From positions 1 through 63,884 of the IMG/VR virus record IMGVR_UViG_3300036985_002667: a DNA stretch of 63,884 nt. The stretch is one strand, 5' to 3'. Shown here piece by piece: positions 36,092 to 44,878 of the stretch. A program made the translations under genes and the position numbers. The stretch comes from a virus. How positions within the stretch are numbered: the first letter of the stretch is position 1; the number at the start of each line of letters is the position of its first letter. The notes under the pieces are model-generated. The model saw nothing but the letters and a program-made list of their open reading frames with translations. It was not told where the DNA came from and searched no databases.

Positions 36092-38572
36092 ATGGCAACA
36101 AACGTTGATAAGGCGCTGACCTCCGCCAACCCGCTGCTCGATAACGAGCCGTTCCAGCTTGAGCTCGACTTCGACCTCGAATCCCCCTCGACACAGACCC
36201 AGCTTGAAGACGGCTCCGTTGAAATCACCCTCAACCCATCCTCCAGCTCCGACACCGACGAAGACATCCCGTTTGATGCCAACTTGGCTGACTACCTCGA
36301 TGAGTCCGTTCTTGCCACGCTAGCGTCTGATCTAATCGACGAAGTCGAGACAGACATCCAGTCCAGAAAAGACTGGGTTGAGACGTATGTCAAAGGTATG
36401 GAAGTGCTGGGCTTGAAGTATGAAGAGCGGATGGAGCCGTGGGAGGACGCCTGTGGCGTGTACTCCGCCGTCTTGTCGGAAGCTGCCATTCGGTTCCAAG
36501 CTGAGACTATGCAGGAGACGTTCCCTGCCGCTGGCCCCGTGAAGACGCTGATCCTCGGTGAGTCTACGCCGGAGAAAGAGAAAGCTGCCGAGCGTGTGCG
36601 GGACGACATGAACTACCAGATCACGGAAGTGATGAGCGAGTATCGGACGGAGCACGAGCGGGCTCTGTTTAATCTGGCGCTGGCGGGTAGCGTGTTCAAG
36701 AAGGTCTACTTTGACCCTAACCTTGACCGGCAAGTTAGCATCACCGTGCCGGCTGAAGACATTATTGTGCCGTGGGGTGCCACTGACCTGAACACTGCTG
36801 AGCGCGTGACGCACATCCTGCGCAAGACCAAGCTGGAGATGCAGAAGTTGCAGGCATCCGAGTTTTATCGGGATGTGGATTTGGGCGAAGCGCGGTCGTA
36901 TCACACCGACCTTGAGAAGAAGAAGGCTGAGGACTCGGGCTTTACGATCACCGATGACAATCGGTATTCGCTGTTTGAGTGCCACGCGGACCTCGTCATT
37001 CCCGGGTTCGACGCCGCAGAAGACGAAGACAACTCCTCGCCCCTGCCGTCCCCGTACGTCGTAACGCTCGACCGTGGGTCACAGACTATCCTCTCTATCC
37101 GTCGTAACTGGGAGCCGCACCTGCCGTCGCCAGCACACCCCACGGGGACTGCGACACAACGGCCCACACCGACACCGCTCAAGCGCCAGCACTTCGTACA
37201 CTACCCGTACATTATCGGGTTTGGGTTCTACGGCCTCGGGCTGATCCACATCATCGGCGGGTACGCACGCGCAGGCACGTCTCTCATTCGTCAGCTGGTG
37301 GACGCAGGCACGCTGAACAACTTGCCGGGTGGCCTCAAGGCCCGTGGCATGCGTATCAAGGGCGACGACACGCCCATCGCACCGGGAGAGTTCCGGGACG
37401 TAGACATCCCCTCGGGGGCCATCCGCGACAACATCATGCCGCTGCCGTACAAGGAGCCGTCTCAAGTCCTGCTGGCCCTGCTGAACCAGATTACCGAAGA
37501 AGGCCGACGTTTAGGGGCTATCAGCGATCTTAATGTTAGCGATATGTCGGCTAACGCGCCCGTGGGCACGACGCTGGCGATTCTGGAGCGCACCCTCAAG
37601 CCGATGGCTGCGGTGCAGGCGCGCGTGCACTACGCCATGAAACAGGAGTTCAAGCTGCTGAAGGCGATCATTGCCGAGTATGCCCCGACGAGCTACGACT
37701 ACGAGCCCAGCCACGCTAACCGTAAGGCACGGCGCGAGGACTACGCGACGACTGAGGTGATCCCGGTCAGCGACCCGAACAGCTCGACGATGGCCCAGCG
37801 GGTTGTGCAGTATCAGGCGATCATGCAGATGGCGCAGGCTGCGCCTCAGATTTATGACTTGCCGTATCTGCACAGACAGATGATCGAGGTGCTGGGGGTA
37901 AAGAACGCCGACAAGATTCTGCCGATGCCCGAGGACCAGACGCCACGCGATCCGATCTCCGAGAACATGGCGGTGATGATTGGCAAGCCAGTCAAAGCGT
38001 TTATCTACCAAGACCACGATGCGCATATCTCCGCGCACATGACGTTCCTGCAAGACCCGATGATTGCCGCAACACTCGGTCAGAATCCGATGGCCCAGCA
38101 GATGCAGGCAGCCCTCATGGCGCACGTTGCAGAGCATCTGGGGTATAGCTATCGCAAGCAGATCGAGGAACAGCTTGGCGTGCCTCTGCCGCCCCCGGAT
38201 GCGCCCTTGCCGGAGGAGTTTGAGGTGCAGTTGTCGCGCCTCGTGGCGGATGCGTCCAAGCAGCTGGTGCAGATGCACCAGAGTCAGGCCGCCCAGCAGC
38301 AGGCTCAGCAGCAGGCTCAGGACCCGCTGTTGCAGATTCAGCAGCAGGAGTTGCAGGTCAAGCAGCAGGACATCCAGCGTAAGGCTCAGAAAGATGCGCT
38401 CGACGCCAAGCAAGCGGACCGTCGCCTGTCACTTGAGGAACAGCGCCTGACGCTGGACGCGCAGAAGAGTGGCGCTCAGTTGCAAGCACAGGACAAGCAG
38501 AATGCAGATCGTTTGAAGATGGACCTGATGAAGACCGTAGTGCAGCAGCAACGAAAACCCAAGGAGAAATAA
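36092..38572 (+). CDS. Portal protein
   Basis: This 826-aa protein has SD AAGGAC before its ATG. It follows the terminase and has portal-like segments: DWVETYVKGMEVLGLKYEER, VYSAVLSEAAIRFQAE, EHERALFNLALAGSVFKKVY, FGFYGLGLIHIIGGYARAG. The last 130 residues are extremely Gln rich (QQQAQQQAQDPLLQIQQ) with heptads, like the barrel/crown of podovirus portals. It is long compared with P22 portal (725 aa). It forms the DNA channel at one capsid vertex. Confidence 0.85.
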   Translation: MATNVDKALTSANPLLDNEPFQLELDFDLESPSTQTQLEDGSVEITLNPSSSSDTDEDIPFDANLADYLDESVLATLASDLIDEVETDIQSRKDWVETYVKGMEVLGLKYEERMEPWEDACGVYSAVLSEAAIRFQAETMQETFPAAGPVKTLILGESTPEKEKAAERVRDDMNYQITEVMSEYRTEHERALFNLALAGSVFKKVYFDPNLDRQVSITVPAEDIIVPWGATDLNTAERVTHILRKTKLEMQKLQASEFYRDVDLGEARSYHTDLEKKKAEDSGFTITDDNRYSLFECHADLVIPGFDAAEDEDNSSPLPSPYVVTLDRGSQTILSIRRNWEPHLPSPAHPTGTATQRPTPTPLKRQHFVHYPYIIGFGFYGLGLIHIIGGYARAGTSLIRQLVDAGTLNNLPGGLKARGMRIKGDDTPIAPGEFRDVDIPSGAIRDNIMPLPYKEPSQVLLALLNQITEEGRRLGAISDLNVSDMSANAPVGTTLAILERTLKPMAAVQARVHYAMKQEFKLLKAIIAEYAPTSYDYEPSHANRKARREDYATTEVIPVSDPNSSTMAQRVVQYQAIMQMAQAAPQIYDLPYLHRQMIEVLGVKNADKILPMPEDQTPRDPISENMAVMIGKPVKAFIYQDHDAHISAHMTFLQDPMIAATLGQNPMAQQMQAALMAHVAEHLGYSYRKQIEEQLGVPLPPPDAPLPEEFEVQLSRLVADASKQLVQMHQSQAAQQQAQQQAQDPLLQIQQQELQVKQQDIQRKAQKDALDAKQADRRLSLEEQRLTLDAQKSGAQLQAQDKQNADRLKMDLMKTVVQQQRKPKEK

Positions 38573-38770
38573 TTGGCGAAGACAGTGTTTGAAGCCCTTC
38601 GGAGCAATCTGGAGGGTGAGAGTGTGCGGATAAGTAATCACCTCGCTGAAGGCAAGGCGGGGGATTACGCGACGTATAAGGAGCTGTGTGGGGTCGTCCG
38701 AGGGCTGACCCATGCAGTAGCAGCGATTACAGACCTTGAGCAGAACTACTTGGAACGAGATGATGACTGA
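38573..38770 (+). CDS. Small conserved phage protein
   Basis: This 65-aa protein starts at TTG 38573, fixed by AAGGAG 6 bases upstream. It is helical (FEALRSNLEGESVRISNHLAEG, YATYKELCGVVRGLTHAVAAI). Short proteins of this type are common just after portal genes; the function is unknown. It overlaps the co-chaperonin start. Confidence 0.7.
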   Translation: MAKTVFEALRSNLEGESVRISNHLAEGKAGDYATYKELCGVVRGLTHAVAAITDLEQNYLERDDD

Positions 38771-39128
38771 GCCCGTATTCACTGAAGAAGAACTGGAAGC
38801 GCAACTGCCCAAGCCGGTTGGCTACATGTTGCTGATCGCCCTGCCCAAGATCGACGAGACGTATGAGTCTGGCATCGTCAAAGATGCCAAGACTGTGCAT
38901 TACGAGAAGGTGCTGTCGACCATCGGGCTGGTGCTGGACATGGGCTCGCAGGCATACAAAGACCCTGAGCGGTTCCCGCATGGGCCGTGGTGTTCCGCCG
39001 GTGAGTATGTGATGTTCCGCAGCAACAGCGGCACGCGGTTCACATTCCGAGGGGTGGAGTATCGCCTCATGTCTGATGACAGCATCGAGGCTGTTGTTGC
39101 TGATCCCCGTGGCATTAGCCGCCCGTAA
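38760..39128 (+). CDS. GroES-like co-chaperonin
   Basis: This 122-aa protein starts at ATG 38760 (ATG 38763 also possible), overlapping the previous gene. The sequence KPVGYMLLIALPKIDETYESG (beta start plus mobile-loop region) then TIGLVLDMGSQAY and GEYVMFRSNSGTRFTFRGVEYRLMSDDSIEAVV fits the 10-kDa chaperonin fold. It probably replaces host GroES on GroEL to fold the major capsid protein, like T4 gp31. The position between portal and scaffold supports this. Confidence 0.78.
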   Translation: MMTEPVFTEEELEAQLPKPVGYMLLIALPKIDETYESGIVKDAKTVHYEKVLSTIGLVLDMGSQAYKDPERFPHGPWCSAGEYVMFRSNSGTRFTFRGVEYRLMSDDSIEAVVADPRGISRP

Positions 39129-39137
39129 GGAGGGTAT

Positions 39138-40088
39138 ATGGAAAAGTTTGAATTTGAATTTCCCGATCCCGACAAGGGAGAGGCCAAGGATAAAGCCCCC
39201 GCCGCTGAAGCAGACGACAATGGGTTCGAAGTCGAAGTAGTCGACGATACGCCGGCGAAAGATCGCGGGCGCAAGCCTGCTGAGCCGCCGACAGATGTGA
39301 CCGACGATGAGCTGGAAGGCTATTCGGACAAGGTCAAGAAGCGTATTCAGCACTTTACGCGGGGCTATCACGACGAGCGTCGGGCGAAAGAATCCGCCTT
39401 GCGCGAACGTGAGGAAGCCCTGAAGCTGGCGCAGTCGATTATCGAAGAGAATAAAAAGCTCAAAAGTACCGTTAATCAGAACCAAGAAGCCCTTCTTGAA
39501 CAAGCCAAACGCTCAGCTGACATCGAGCTGGCTCAAGCCAAGGCACAGTTTCGTGCGGCCTACGAAGAAGGCGACCCCGATAAGGTAACTGCCGCTCAGG
39601 AAAGCATGACATCCGCCAAGCTTAAAGCGGATCGAGTGGCTAACTTCCGGCTGCCGACTTTACAAGAGGAAGAATCTCCTGTAGAAATTCGGAATAACGC
39701 TCCAGTACAACAGACGCAACCTAAGTTAGACCCGCGAGTCGCTGCATGGCAACAAGACAATTCGTGGTTCGGGGCTGACGATGAGATGACGAGTTTTGCG
39801 CTGGGGCTGCATCAGAAGCTTATCAAGCAGGGTGTCGACCCTCAATCCGACGACTACTACGACGCTATCAACCGTCGTATGCGCCAAGTGTTCCCCGATC
39901 AGTTCGAGGAATCTGAACCAGACGAGAAACCACGCCGTAAACCGGTGGTGGCTCCTGCGACCCGCACTGCCGCACCCCGAAAAATCGTACTGACAACATC
40001 GCAACAGGCTATTGCCAAACGGCTTGGTCTAACTTTGGAGCAGTACGCTCGACAGGTTGCTGAAGACATGAGGAAACAAAATGGCTGA
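39138..40088 (+). CDS. Putative scaffolding protein
   Basis: This 316-aa protein has SD AAGGAGG before its ATG. It has an acidic N-terminus (FEFEFPDPDKGEAKDK), a charged coiled coil at about 70-160 (KESALREREEALKLAQSIIEENKKLKS), a disordered middle and a basic helical C-terminus (AIAKRLGLTLEQYARQVAEDM). Acidic coiled coil plus basic end is the standard layout of capsid scaffolds, and it lies just before the capsid genes. The next gene overlaps it by 8 bases. Confidence 0.78.
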   Translation: MEKFEFEFPDPDKGEAKDKAPAAEADDNGFEVEVVDDTPAKDRGRKPAEPPTDVTDDELEGYSDKVKKRIQHFTRGYHDERRAKESALREREEALKLAQSIIEENKKLKSTVNQNQEALLEQAKRSADIELAQAKAQFRAAYEEGDPDKVTAAQESMTSAKLKADRVANFRLPTLQEEESPVEIRNNAPVQQTQPKLDPRVAAWQQDNSWFGADDEMTSFALGLHQKLIKQGVDPQSDDYYDAINRRMRQVFPDQFEESEPDEKPRRKPVVAPATRTAAPRKIVLTTSQQAIAKRLGLTLEQYARQVAEDMRKQNG

Positions 40089-40515
40089 GAACAGAACTTC
40101 ACGTGATGCGGCAATTCGTAAACGCCGCTGGGCACCCGCTTCCCTGCTGCCTGATCCTAATCCCGAACCGGGATATGTGTTTCGCTGGGTACGTATGTCC
40201 ACGATGAATCAAGCTGATCCCATGAACGTTTCTTCCAAACTTCGTGAAGGTTGGGAACCGGTTAAGGCGTCGGCTCACCCCGAGATTCAGCTGGCTGCTA
40301 TCGAAAACGATAAGCACCGCGACAATATCGTGATTGGTGGCTTGATGCTCTGCAAAATCCCCACTGAGATGGCTGAAGACCGTGATGCGTACTATCGCAC
40401 GCAAGCGGAAAATCAGATGCATGCAGTTGATAACACTTTTATGCGCGAGAATGATCCTCGGATGCCTCTGTTCGCAGAGAAAAAATCCAAGGTCACTTTC
40501 GGTAACGGAACCTAA
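40081..40515 (+). CDS. Conserved head-region protein
   Basis: This 144-aa protein has a basic start (NRTSRDAAIRKRRWAPASLLP), a centre PGYVFRWVRMSTMNQADPMNVSSKLREGW, and MLCKIPTEMAEDRDAYYRTQAENQMHAVDN at 82-120. I recognise the type from head modules between scaffold and capsid genes, without known role. Capsid assembly or a minor head protein is inferred from position. Confidence 0.7.
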   Translation: MAENRTSRDAAIRKRRWAPASLLPDPNPEPGYVFRWVRMSTMNQADPMNVSSKLREGWEPVKASAHPEIQLAAIENDKHRDNIVIGGLMLCKIPTEMAEDRDAYYRTQAENQMHAVDNTFMRENDPRMPLFAEKKSKVTFGNGT

Positions 40516-40527
40516 TAGGAGCTACAC

Positions 40528-41190
40528 ATGGCGTCTACGCTTTCTCCTTATGGCCTGCGTCCGATCCAGTTGGTCGGCGGTCAGGTCTTCGCGGGTCAAT
40601 TCCGCGAATACAAATTCTCGGTTAACACAGCCGCCGCGATCTTCGCTGGCGATGTGATCGCTCTTGCCAGCACTGGCGAACCGGCTTCCATCACTACAAC
40701 TCCAGTTGGTATCAAGATTCCGGCTACGTCTGCTGACGCAACTGCCGGTATTGTTGGTGTGTGCGTTGGCGTTCGCTACGTTACCCCCAATCTGAACCAG
40801 CAACAGTTCGCCCAGTACCTGCCCGCCAACGCGGTCACAGCTGGCTACACTGACATTTTTGTTCGCGTGGTTGATGATCCTGATGCACTGTTCCAGATTC
40901 AAGGCACAGCCGCTCTGGGCACATTCAACAGCGGCACCAACGGCTCCGGCTGGTCTGGCGCTATCGGCAAGAACGCCGCCCTTGGTTTTGTCACTCCGGG
41001 CAACACCCGCACAGGCAATTCCGGCGTCAACCTGATTGTCGGCTCCAACGGTGCCGGTCTGGTGACTACCGCTGCTACCGCAATGCGCGTTGTTGATGTT
41101 GTGCGCGGCACTGAATCTGATCTGTACCCCGAGTTTGTGGTCAAGTTCAATCAGGGCGTGCACTCTTACTACAACTCGCTCGGCGTCTAA
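40528..41190 (+). CDS. Putative head decoration or minor capsid protein
   Basis: This 220-aa protein has TAGGAGCTACAC before its ATG. It begins ASTLSPYGLRPIQLVGGQ, is beta rich with many small residues (GDVIALASTGEPASITT, GIVGVCVGVRYVTP), and ends VVKFNQGVHSYYNSLGV. It lies immediately upstream of the major capsid gene, as decoration proteins often do. The identification is structural and positional. Confidence 0.65.
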   Translation: MASTLSPYGLRPIQLVGGQVFAGQFREYKFSVNTAAAIFAGDVIALASTGEPASITTTPVGIKIPATSADATAGIVGVCVGVRYVTPNLNQQQFAQYLPANAVTAGYTDIFVRVVDDPDALFQIQGTAALGTFNSGTNGSGWSGAIGKNAALGFVTPGNTRTGNSGVNLIVGSNGAGLVTTAATAMRVVDVVRGTESDLYPEFVVKFNQGVHSYYNSLGV

Positions 41191-41202
41191 GGAGACTGAA
41201 GC

Positions 41203-42114
41203 ATGGCTATTTCACGTTCACAGCTACTCAAAGAACTTCTCCCGGGCCTGAATGCGTTGTTCGGTCTGGAGTACAAGCGCTACGGCGAAGAGCACAAGGA
41301 AATCTACGAAATCGAGACTTCCGAGCGTTCGTTTGAAGAAGAAACCAAGCTGTCTGGTTTCGGTCAAGCGCCGGTCAAAAACGAAGGTTCCGCAATTGTG
41401 TACGACAATGCCCAAGAAGCTTGGACGGCGCGTTACACACACGAGACCATCGCCCTTGGTTTCTCGATCACTGAAGAAGCGATTGAAGATAACTTGTACG
41501 ACAGCCTGTCTGCTCGTTACACCAAGGCTCTGGCCCGTGGTATGGCCTACACCAAGCAAGTCAAAGCCGCTGCGATTCTGAACAACGGCTTTACTGGTGG
41601 CCCGACCTACGGCGACGGCAAGACTCTGTTTGCCACAGACCACCCGCTGGTCAATGGCGCAACAAACAGCAACCGCCCGACCACTGGCGCTGACCTGAAC
41701 GAGACTTCCTTGGAAGCCGCCGTTATTCAGATCGCCGCTTGGACAGACGAGCGTGGCCTGCTGATCGCTGCCAAGCCCCGTAAGTTGATTGTTCCGCCCG
41801 CACTGATGTTCGTTGCAACTCGCCTGCTCGAAACAGAGCTGCGTGTCAGCACAACTGACAACGACATCAACGCGCTGAAGAACAACGGCTCGATCCCCGA
41901 AGGTTACGCAGTCAACCACTACTTGACCGACGTTAACGGCTGGTTCCTGCTGACCGACGTGCCTAACGGTATGAAGCACTTTGTTCGTACCGCGATGCAA
42001 ACCGGAATGGATGGAGACTTTGAGACGGGCAATACCCGTTACAAGGCCCGCGAACGTTATTCCTTTGGGGTCAGCGATCCGTTGGGCGTGTTTGGTTCGC
42101 CCGGCGCGGCTTGA
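41203..42114 (+). CDS. Major capsid protein, Mu gpT-like
   Basis: This 303-aa protein resembles the Mu major head subunit (gpT) family: RYGEEHKEIYEIETSERSFEEE, an N-arm, LGFSITEEAIEDNLYD, TLFATDHPLVNG, and GFMVATRLLE-like PPALMFVATRLLETEL. It forms the HK97-fold capsid lattice. It has strong codon bias toward C-ending codons compared with neighbours, as expected for the most abundant virion protein, and is followed by a strong terminator. Confidence 0.9.
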   Translation: MAISRSQLLKELLPGLNALFGLEYKRYGEEHKEIYEIETSERSFEEETKLSGFGQAPVKNEGSAIVYDNAQEAWTARYTHETIALGFSITEEAIEDNLYDSLSARYTKALARGMAYTKQVKAAAILNNGFTGGPTYGDGKTLFATDHPLVNGATNSNRPTTGADLNETSLEAAVIQIAAWTDERGLLIAAKPRKLIVPPALMFVATRLLETELRVSTTDNDINALKNNGSIPEGYAVNHYLTDVNGWFLLTDVPNGMKHFVRTAMQTGMDGDFETGNTRYKARERYSFGVSDPLGVFGSPGAA

Positions 42115-42135
42115 TAAGTAGTTGATTTGTAGCAG

Positions 42136-42159
42136 AAAAGGGGCTTCGGCCCCTTTTTT
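42136..42159 (+). terminator. Rho-independent terminator after the capsid gene
   Basis: AAAAGGGGC, TTCG and GCCCCTTTT form a 9-bp stem with a tetraloop, then TT. It is the clearest rightward terminator and ends or reduces the head transcript. Confidence 0.93.
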
Positions 42160-42190
42160 GTTGATATGCGCGATACAAAGCTAGAGACCC

Positions 42191-42220
42191 TTGACAAGTC
42201 TTAGGCTGGTTAGCTATATT
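42191..42220 (+). promoter_or_regulatory. Promoter of the GIY-YIG gene
   Basis: TTGACA and TATATT are separated by 18 bases, ending 27 bases before the ATG, with AAGGAG in between. It gives the endonuclease its own transcription after the capsid terminator. Confidence 0.75.
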
Positions 42221-42247
42221 TCGATTGTTACCAGAAAGGAGCTAGCT

Positions 42248-43180
42248 ATGGCCGTCATATATCGCATCACCAACATGACAACAAGGGACTACTACATCGG
42301 CAGTGCGGAGTCTTTTGCCCGCAGGGAGTGGCAACACAAATATGATTTGCGGCGTGGGGCGCATAAAAATCCCCGACTTCAAGCCGCGTGGAACAAGTAC
42401 GGGGAAGAAATGTTTGTGTTTGAAATAATTGAAGATGTGCCGGAAGGCCGCAGTGCTTTTGATATTGAGAACACCTACTTGTATAAATGCGTCGGACAAT
42501 CCGATTGCTACAACATCAACACCGACGCAGTAGGAATGCGTACGGGCATTAAAATGACTGAAGAAACTAAAGCCAAACTAAGTGCGAGCCGAAAAGGAAA
42601 ACATGCGGGCGTCGCACATTACCGTTACGGCAAAACTCTTTCTGAGGAACTTAAAGCAAAAATCAGTGCCGCCCAGAAAGGCAGACCAAACCCCCGCAAG
42701 GGGCAGCTTATGTCAGAACAAGGCCGGATCAATGTATCTGCGGCGGTAAAGCGGGGGGAAGAGTCGCATTTTTATGGCAAACGACCTGTCAATGCGGATG
42801 ACTTTCAAAGACCAATCGTGGCACGGTTGCCTGATTGCACGATGCAGGAGTTTTCCAGCCTTACGTACATGCGCGATACGTTCGGCGTATCCATCGCAAC
42901 GATCATTCGGGCATGCAAAACGGGAAACCCCATCCGACAAGGAGCGATTGCGGGGTGGGTGTTAGCGTATAAAGGGGAAGAGCTGATTGCACCAGTAATC
43001 CCTGAAGAATTTGCATCATTACCGCGTAGCAGGTCGCAAGCCAAAACCGAAGGCGCAAAACAATATTTCACAGGCATTCCATGCGAGCGAGGGCATATAT
43101 TTCCTCGCGCTACTAAGGGTACGTGCATTCTTTGCCGCAGGGAGGATGATGCCGTAGCTCGCAAGAAAAAGCTTGCTTGA
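42248..43180 (+). CDS. GIY-YIG homing endonuclease with NUMOD3 repeats
   Basis: This 310-aa protein starts at ATG 42248. Residues 1-95 are the GIY-YIG domain: VIYRIT, YYIGSA, catalytic Arg in FARREWQHK, and Glu in FDIENTYLYKCV followed by CYNIN. Two NUMOD3 DNA-binding segments follow (TEETKAKLSASRKGKHAG, SEELKAKISAAQKGRPNPRKG), and a C-terminal Cys/His group (CERGH, CILC) may bind zinc. It cuts unmodified relatives to spread itself. It stands alone between terminator and hairpins with its own promoter; there is no intron evidence. Confidence 0.92.
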   Translation: MAVIYRITNMTTRDYYIGSAESFARREWQHKYDLRRGAHKNPRLQAAWNKYGEEMFVFEIIEDVPEGRSAFDIENTYLYKCVGQSDCYNINTDAVGMRTGIKMTEETKAKLSASRKGKHAGVAHYRYGKTLSEELKAKISAAQKGRPNPRKGQLMSEQGRINVSAAVKRGEESHFYGKRPVNADDFQRPIVARLPDCTMQEFSSLTYMRDTFGVSIATIIRACKTGNPIRQGAIAGWVLAYKGEELIAPVIPEEFASLPRSRSQAKTEGAKQYFTGIPCERGHIFPRATKGTCILCRREDDAVARKKKLA

Positions 43181-43190
43181 CCCCCACCAC

Positions 43191-43230
43191 CCTACGTGTT
43201 AAAACGTAGGTATTCCGGGGCTTACCCCGG
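43191..43230 (+). terminator. Tandem hairpins after the endonuclease gene
   Basis: CCTACGT/ACGTAGG (43191-43210) and CCGGGG/CCCCGG (43215-43230) form two neighbouring hairpins without a T tract. They may isolate the cassette or mark its right edge. Confidence 0.5.
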
Positions 43231-43294
43231 TATGCGCGACGTCCCCGGACGATGACATGCAAACGCCCATACCGAACTCGCATGTGAGGACAAT

Positions 43295-43771
43295 ATGAGC
43301 TTTTCTACATTTTCCGGCCCCGTCCGTGTTGGCACCGTGCGCGAAGGCGCTGGCCGCAACACTGGCTTGGTTGTACTGACGCAAGCCTACGATTCTGGCG
43401 ATCTGACGGGTACTACTACCGGCACGCTGGACATCAACTCGGGCATCATCCTGCCGCAAGGCGCGCAAATCATCAATATCGTGATTGACCAAGTGGTCGC
43501 TTCGACCACTGGCACGACTACGGTTTCCGTTGGCAATGCCTCCGGTGGCGCACAACTCTCCGCCGCTGTTGCTACAACGGCGGGTGGCCGTTTCACAGGC
43601 GTCACTACTGCCGCTACTCAGCTGGCATGGCAGACATCCACCACAGCGGACACAACCGTGTGGATTCGGAACGTCACTGGCACTGCCACATTGGGCTCGG
43701 GCCGCTTCATTGTTACTGTGAATTACGCTCAGCGTGCGCCTAACGGCACTGCTAACCCTGTTAGCGCTTAA
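43295..43771 (+). CDS. Putative head fibre or decoration protein
   Basis: This 158-aa protein has GAGG before its ATG. It is Thr/Gly/Val-rich beta sequence (SFSTFSGPVRVGTVREGAGRN, INIVIDQVVASTTGTTTVSVG, ATLGSGRFIVTVNYAQRAPN). The type is common in environmental phages next to capsid genes. The function is inferred from composition and place. Confidence 0.65.
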   Translation: MSFSTFSGPVRVGTVREGAGRNTGLVVLTQAYDSGDLTGTTTGTLDINSGIILPQGAQIINIVIDQVVASTTGTTTVSVGNASGGAQLSAAVATTAGGRFTGVTTAATQLAWQTSTTADTTVWIRNVTGTATLGSGRFIVTVNYAQRAPNGTANPVSA

Positions 43772-43784
43772 TTAGGAGCGCATC

Positions 43785-44066
43785 ATGGGGATGCAAACTG
43801 ACGTAAAAGCCGCACACGCGGAAGCTACCGGATCGATGGTATCGGGCCGAACTCGGTTAAAGGGCTATCAATGCCTTTCAGGCGGGACGGCTGGCGATAT
43901 TGTTTTTACCGACGGCAACGGCGGCGCGGAACTACTGCGTTTCAACATACCGGCCAACACCAACAACCCCTTTGCCAATTTGATTCCGGGCGAAGGCATT
44001 TTGGCGACAACGGGTATTTATGTGACGCTGCCGACCGCCGCAAAAGTTACGGTGTTTTATGGCTAA
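43785..44066 (+). CDS. Small structural-region protein
   Basis: This 93-aa protein has AGGAG before ATG 43785. A beta pattern runs KGYQCLSGGTAGDIVFTDGNGG, then PGEGILATTGIYVTLPTAAKVTVFYG. It looks like a small beta-sandwich virion protein. It overlaps the next gene by 8 bases. Confidence 0.62.
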   Translation: MGMQTDVKAAHAEATGSMVSGRTRLKGYQCLSGGTAGDIVFTDGNGGAELLRFNIPANTNNPFANLIPGEGILATTGIYVTLPTAAKVTVFYG

Positions 44067-44331
44067 GAAGGCTGTGTCATTGGCGGTAGGGCGAGGAGAA
44101 AAGCTCCCGGTATCTCAGGGAGCGGGCCTTACCGCCAAAGGCCGTGCGCGGTACAACGCGGCTACAGGGTCAAACCTGAAAGCGCCTGCGCCTAGCCCGA
44201 AAACCAAAGCTGATGCTGGCCGTAAGAAATCGTTCTGCGCCCGTATGAGCGGTATGCCCGGCCCGATGACGGATGAAAAAGGGCGTCCTACTCGTAAGGC
44301 TGCTAGTCTTAAACGGTGGGGCTGTAAATGA
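44059..44331 (+). CDS. Basic small protein, DUF6321-like
   Basis: This 90-aa protein is Lys/Arg rich. The C-terminus (KKSFCARMSGMPGPMTDEKG, then RKAASLKRWGC) is a highly conserved phage signature I associate with DUF6321; the role is unknown. Its Cys and basic residues suggest DNA or capsid contact. It has ATGA coupling to the next gene. Confidence 0.8.
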   Translation: MAKKAVSLAVGRGEKLPVSQGAGLTAKGRARYNAATGSNLKAPAPSPKTKADAGRKKSFCARMSGMPGPMTDEKGRPTRKAASLKRWGCK

Positions 44332-44522
44332 GCGAAGCAACAAGCGAGACTGTAAAACATGCAGTGGATGCCTTATCAATCGTTACAGTCGTTGGGACGC
44401 TGGTGAACATGCTGCCCTCCATCGCAGCGGTATTCACAATCGTGTGGACAGCGATTCGCATCTACGAGACGGATACCGTGCAAGGCTGGTTTGGCAAAAA
44501 GGGAAGCGGCGATGCCGAGTAG
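44328..44522 (+). CDS. Putative holin
   Basis: This 64-aa protein has two hydrophobic segments at about 13-45 (VDALSIVTVVGTLVNMLPSIAAVFTIVW) followed by AIRIYETDTVQGW and a charged end. This is like short class II holins of podoviruses. It would form membrane holes that release the endolysin (55608). It is unusual in lying 11 kb from the lysozyme. It overlaps both neighbours. Confidence 0.62.
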   Translation: MSEATSETVKHAVDALSIVTVVGTLVNMLPSIAAVFTIVWTAIRIYETDTVQGWFGKKGSGDAE

Positions 44523-44868
44523 TTCCAAAAAACAGGCGGACTTCATGCGCGCTGTCGCGCATAGCCCCAAGTTTGCCAAGAAGGTCGGCGTTCCTGTATC
44601 GGTGGGTAAAGATTTCTCTGCGGCTGACAAAGGCCGTCAATTTAAAGAGGGTGGCGAAATGGCTAAAGAATCTAAAGCAATGGTTAAGAAAGAAATGGCC
44701 TTCATGAAGGCCAAAGGCGCTCCCAAGGCCATGATTAAGCATGAAAAAGCGGAAGCCAAGGGCATGAAGACGGGCGGCGCTTGCTACGCCAAAGGCGGCG
44801 GCATTGAGTCCAAGGGCAAGACCAAGGGCAAGATCGTTAAGATGGCCGCTGGCGGCAAGTGCAAATAA
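44512..44868 (+). CDS. Lys/Gly-rich basic small protein
   Basis: This 118-aa protein starts at ATG 44512 inside the end of the holin gene. The first 45 residues (PSSSKKQADFMRAVAHSPKFAKKVGVP) are a well-conserved phage segment. The remainder is Lys/Met/Gly rich with CYAKGG and ends KGKTKGKIVKMAAGGKCK. It is very basic, so DNA or virion interior binding is plausible. The function is unknown. Confidence 0.7.
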   Translation: MPSSSKKQADFMRAVAHSPKFAKKVGVPVSVGKDFSAADKGRQFKEGGEMAKESKAMVKKEMAFMKAKGAPKAMIKHEKAEAKGMKTGGACYAKGGGIESKGKTKGKIVKMAAGGKCK

Positions 44869-44878
44869 GGGGAATGTG

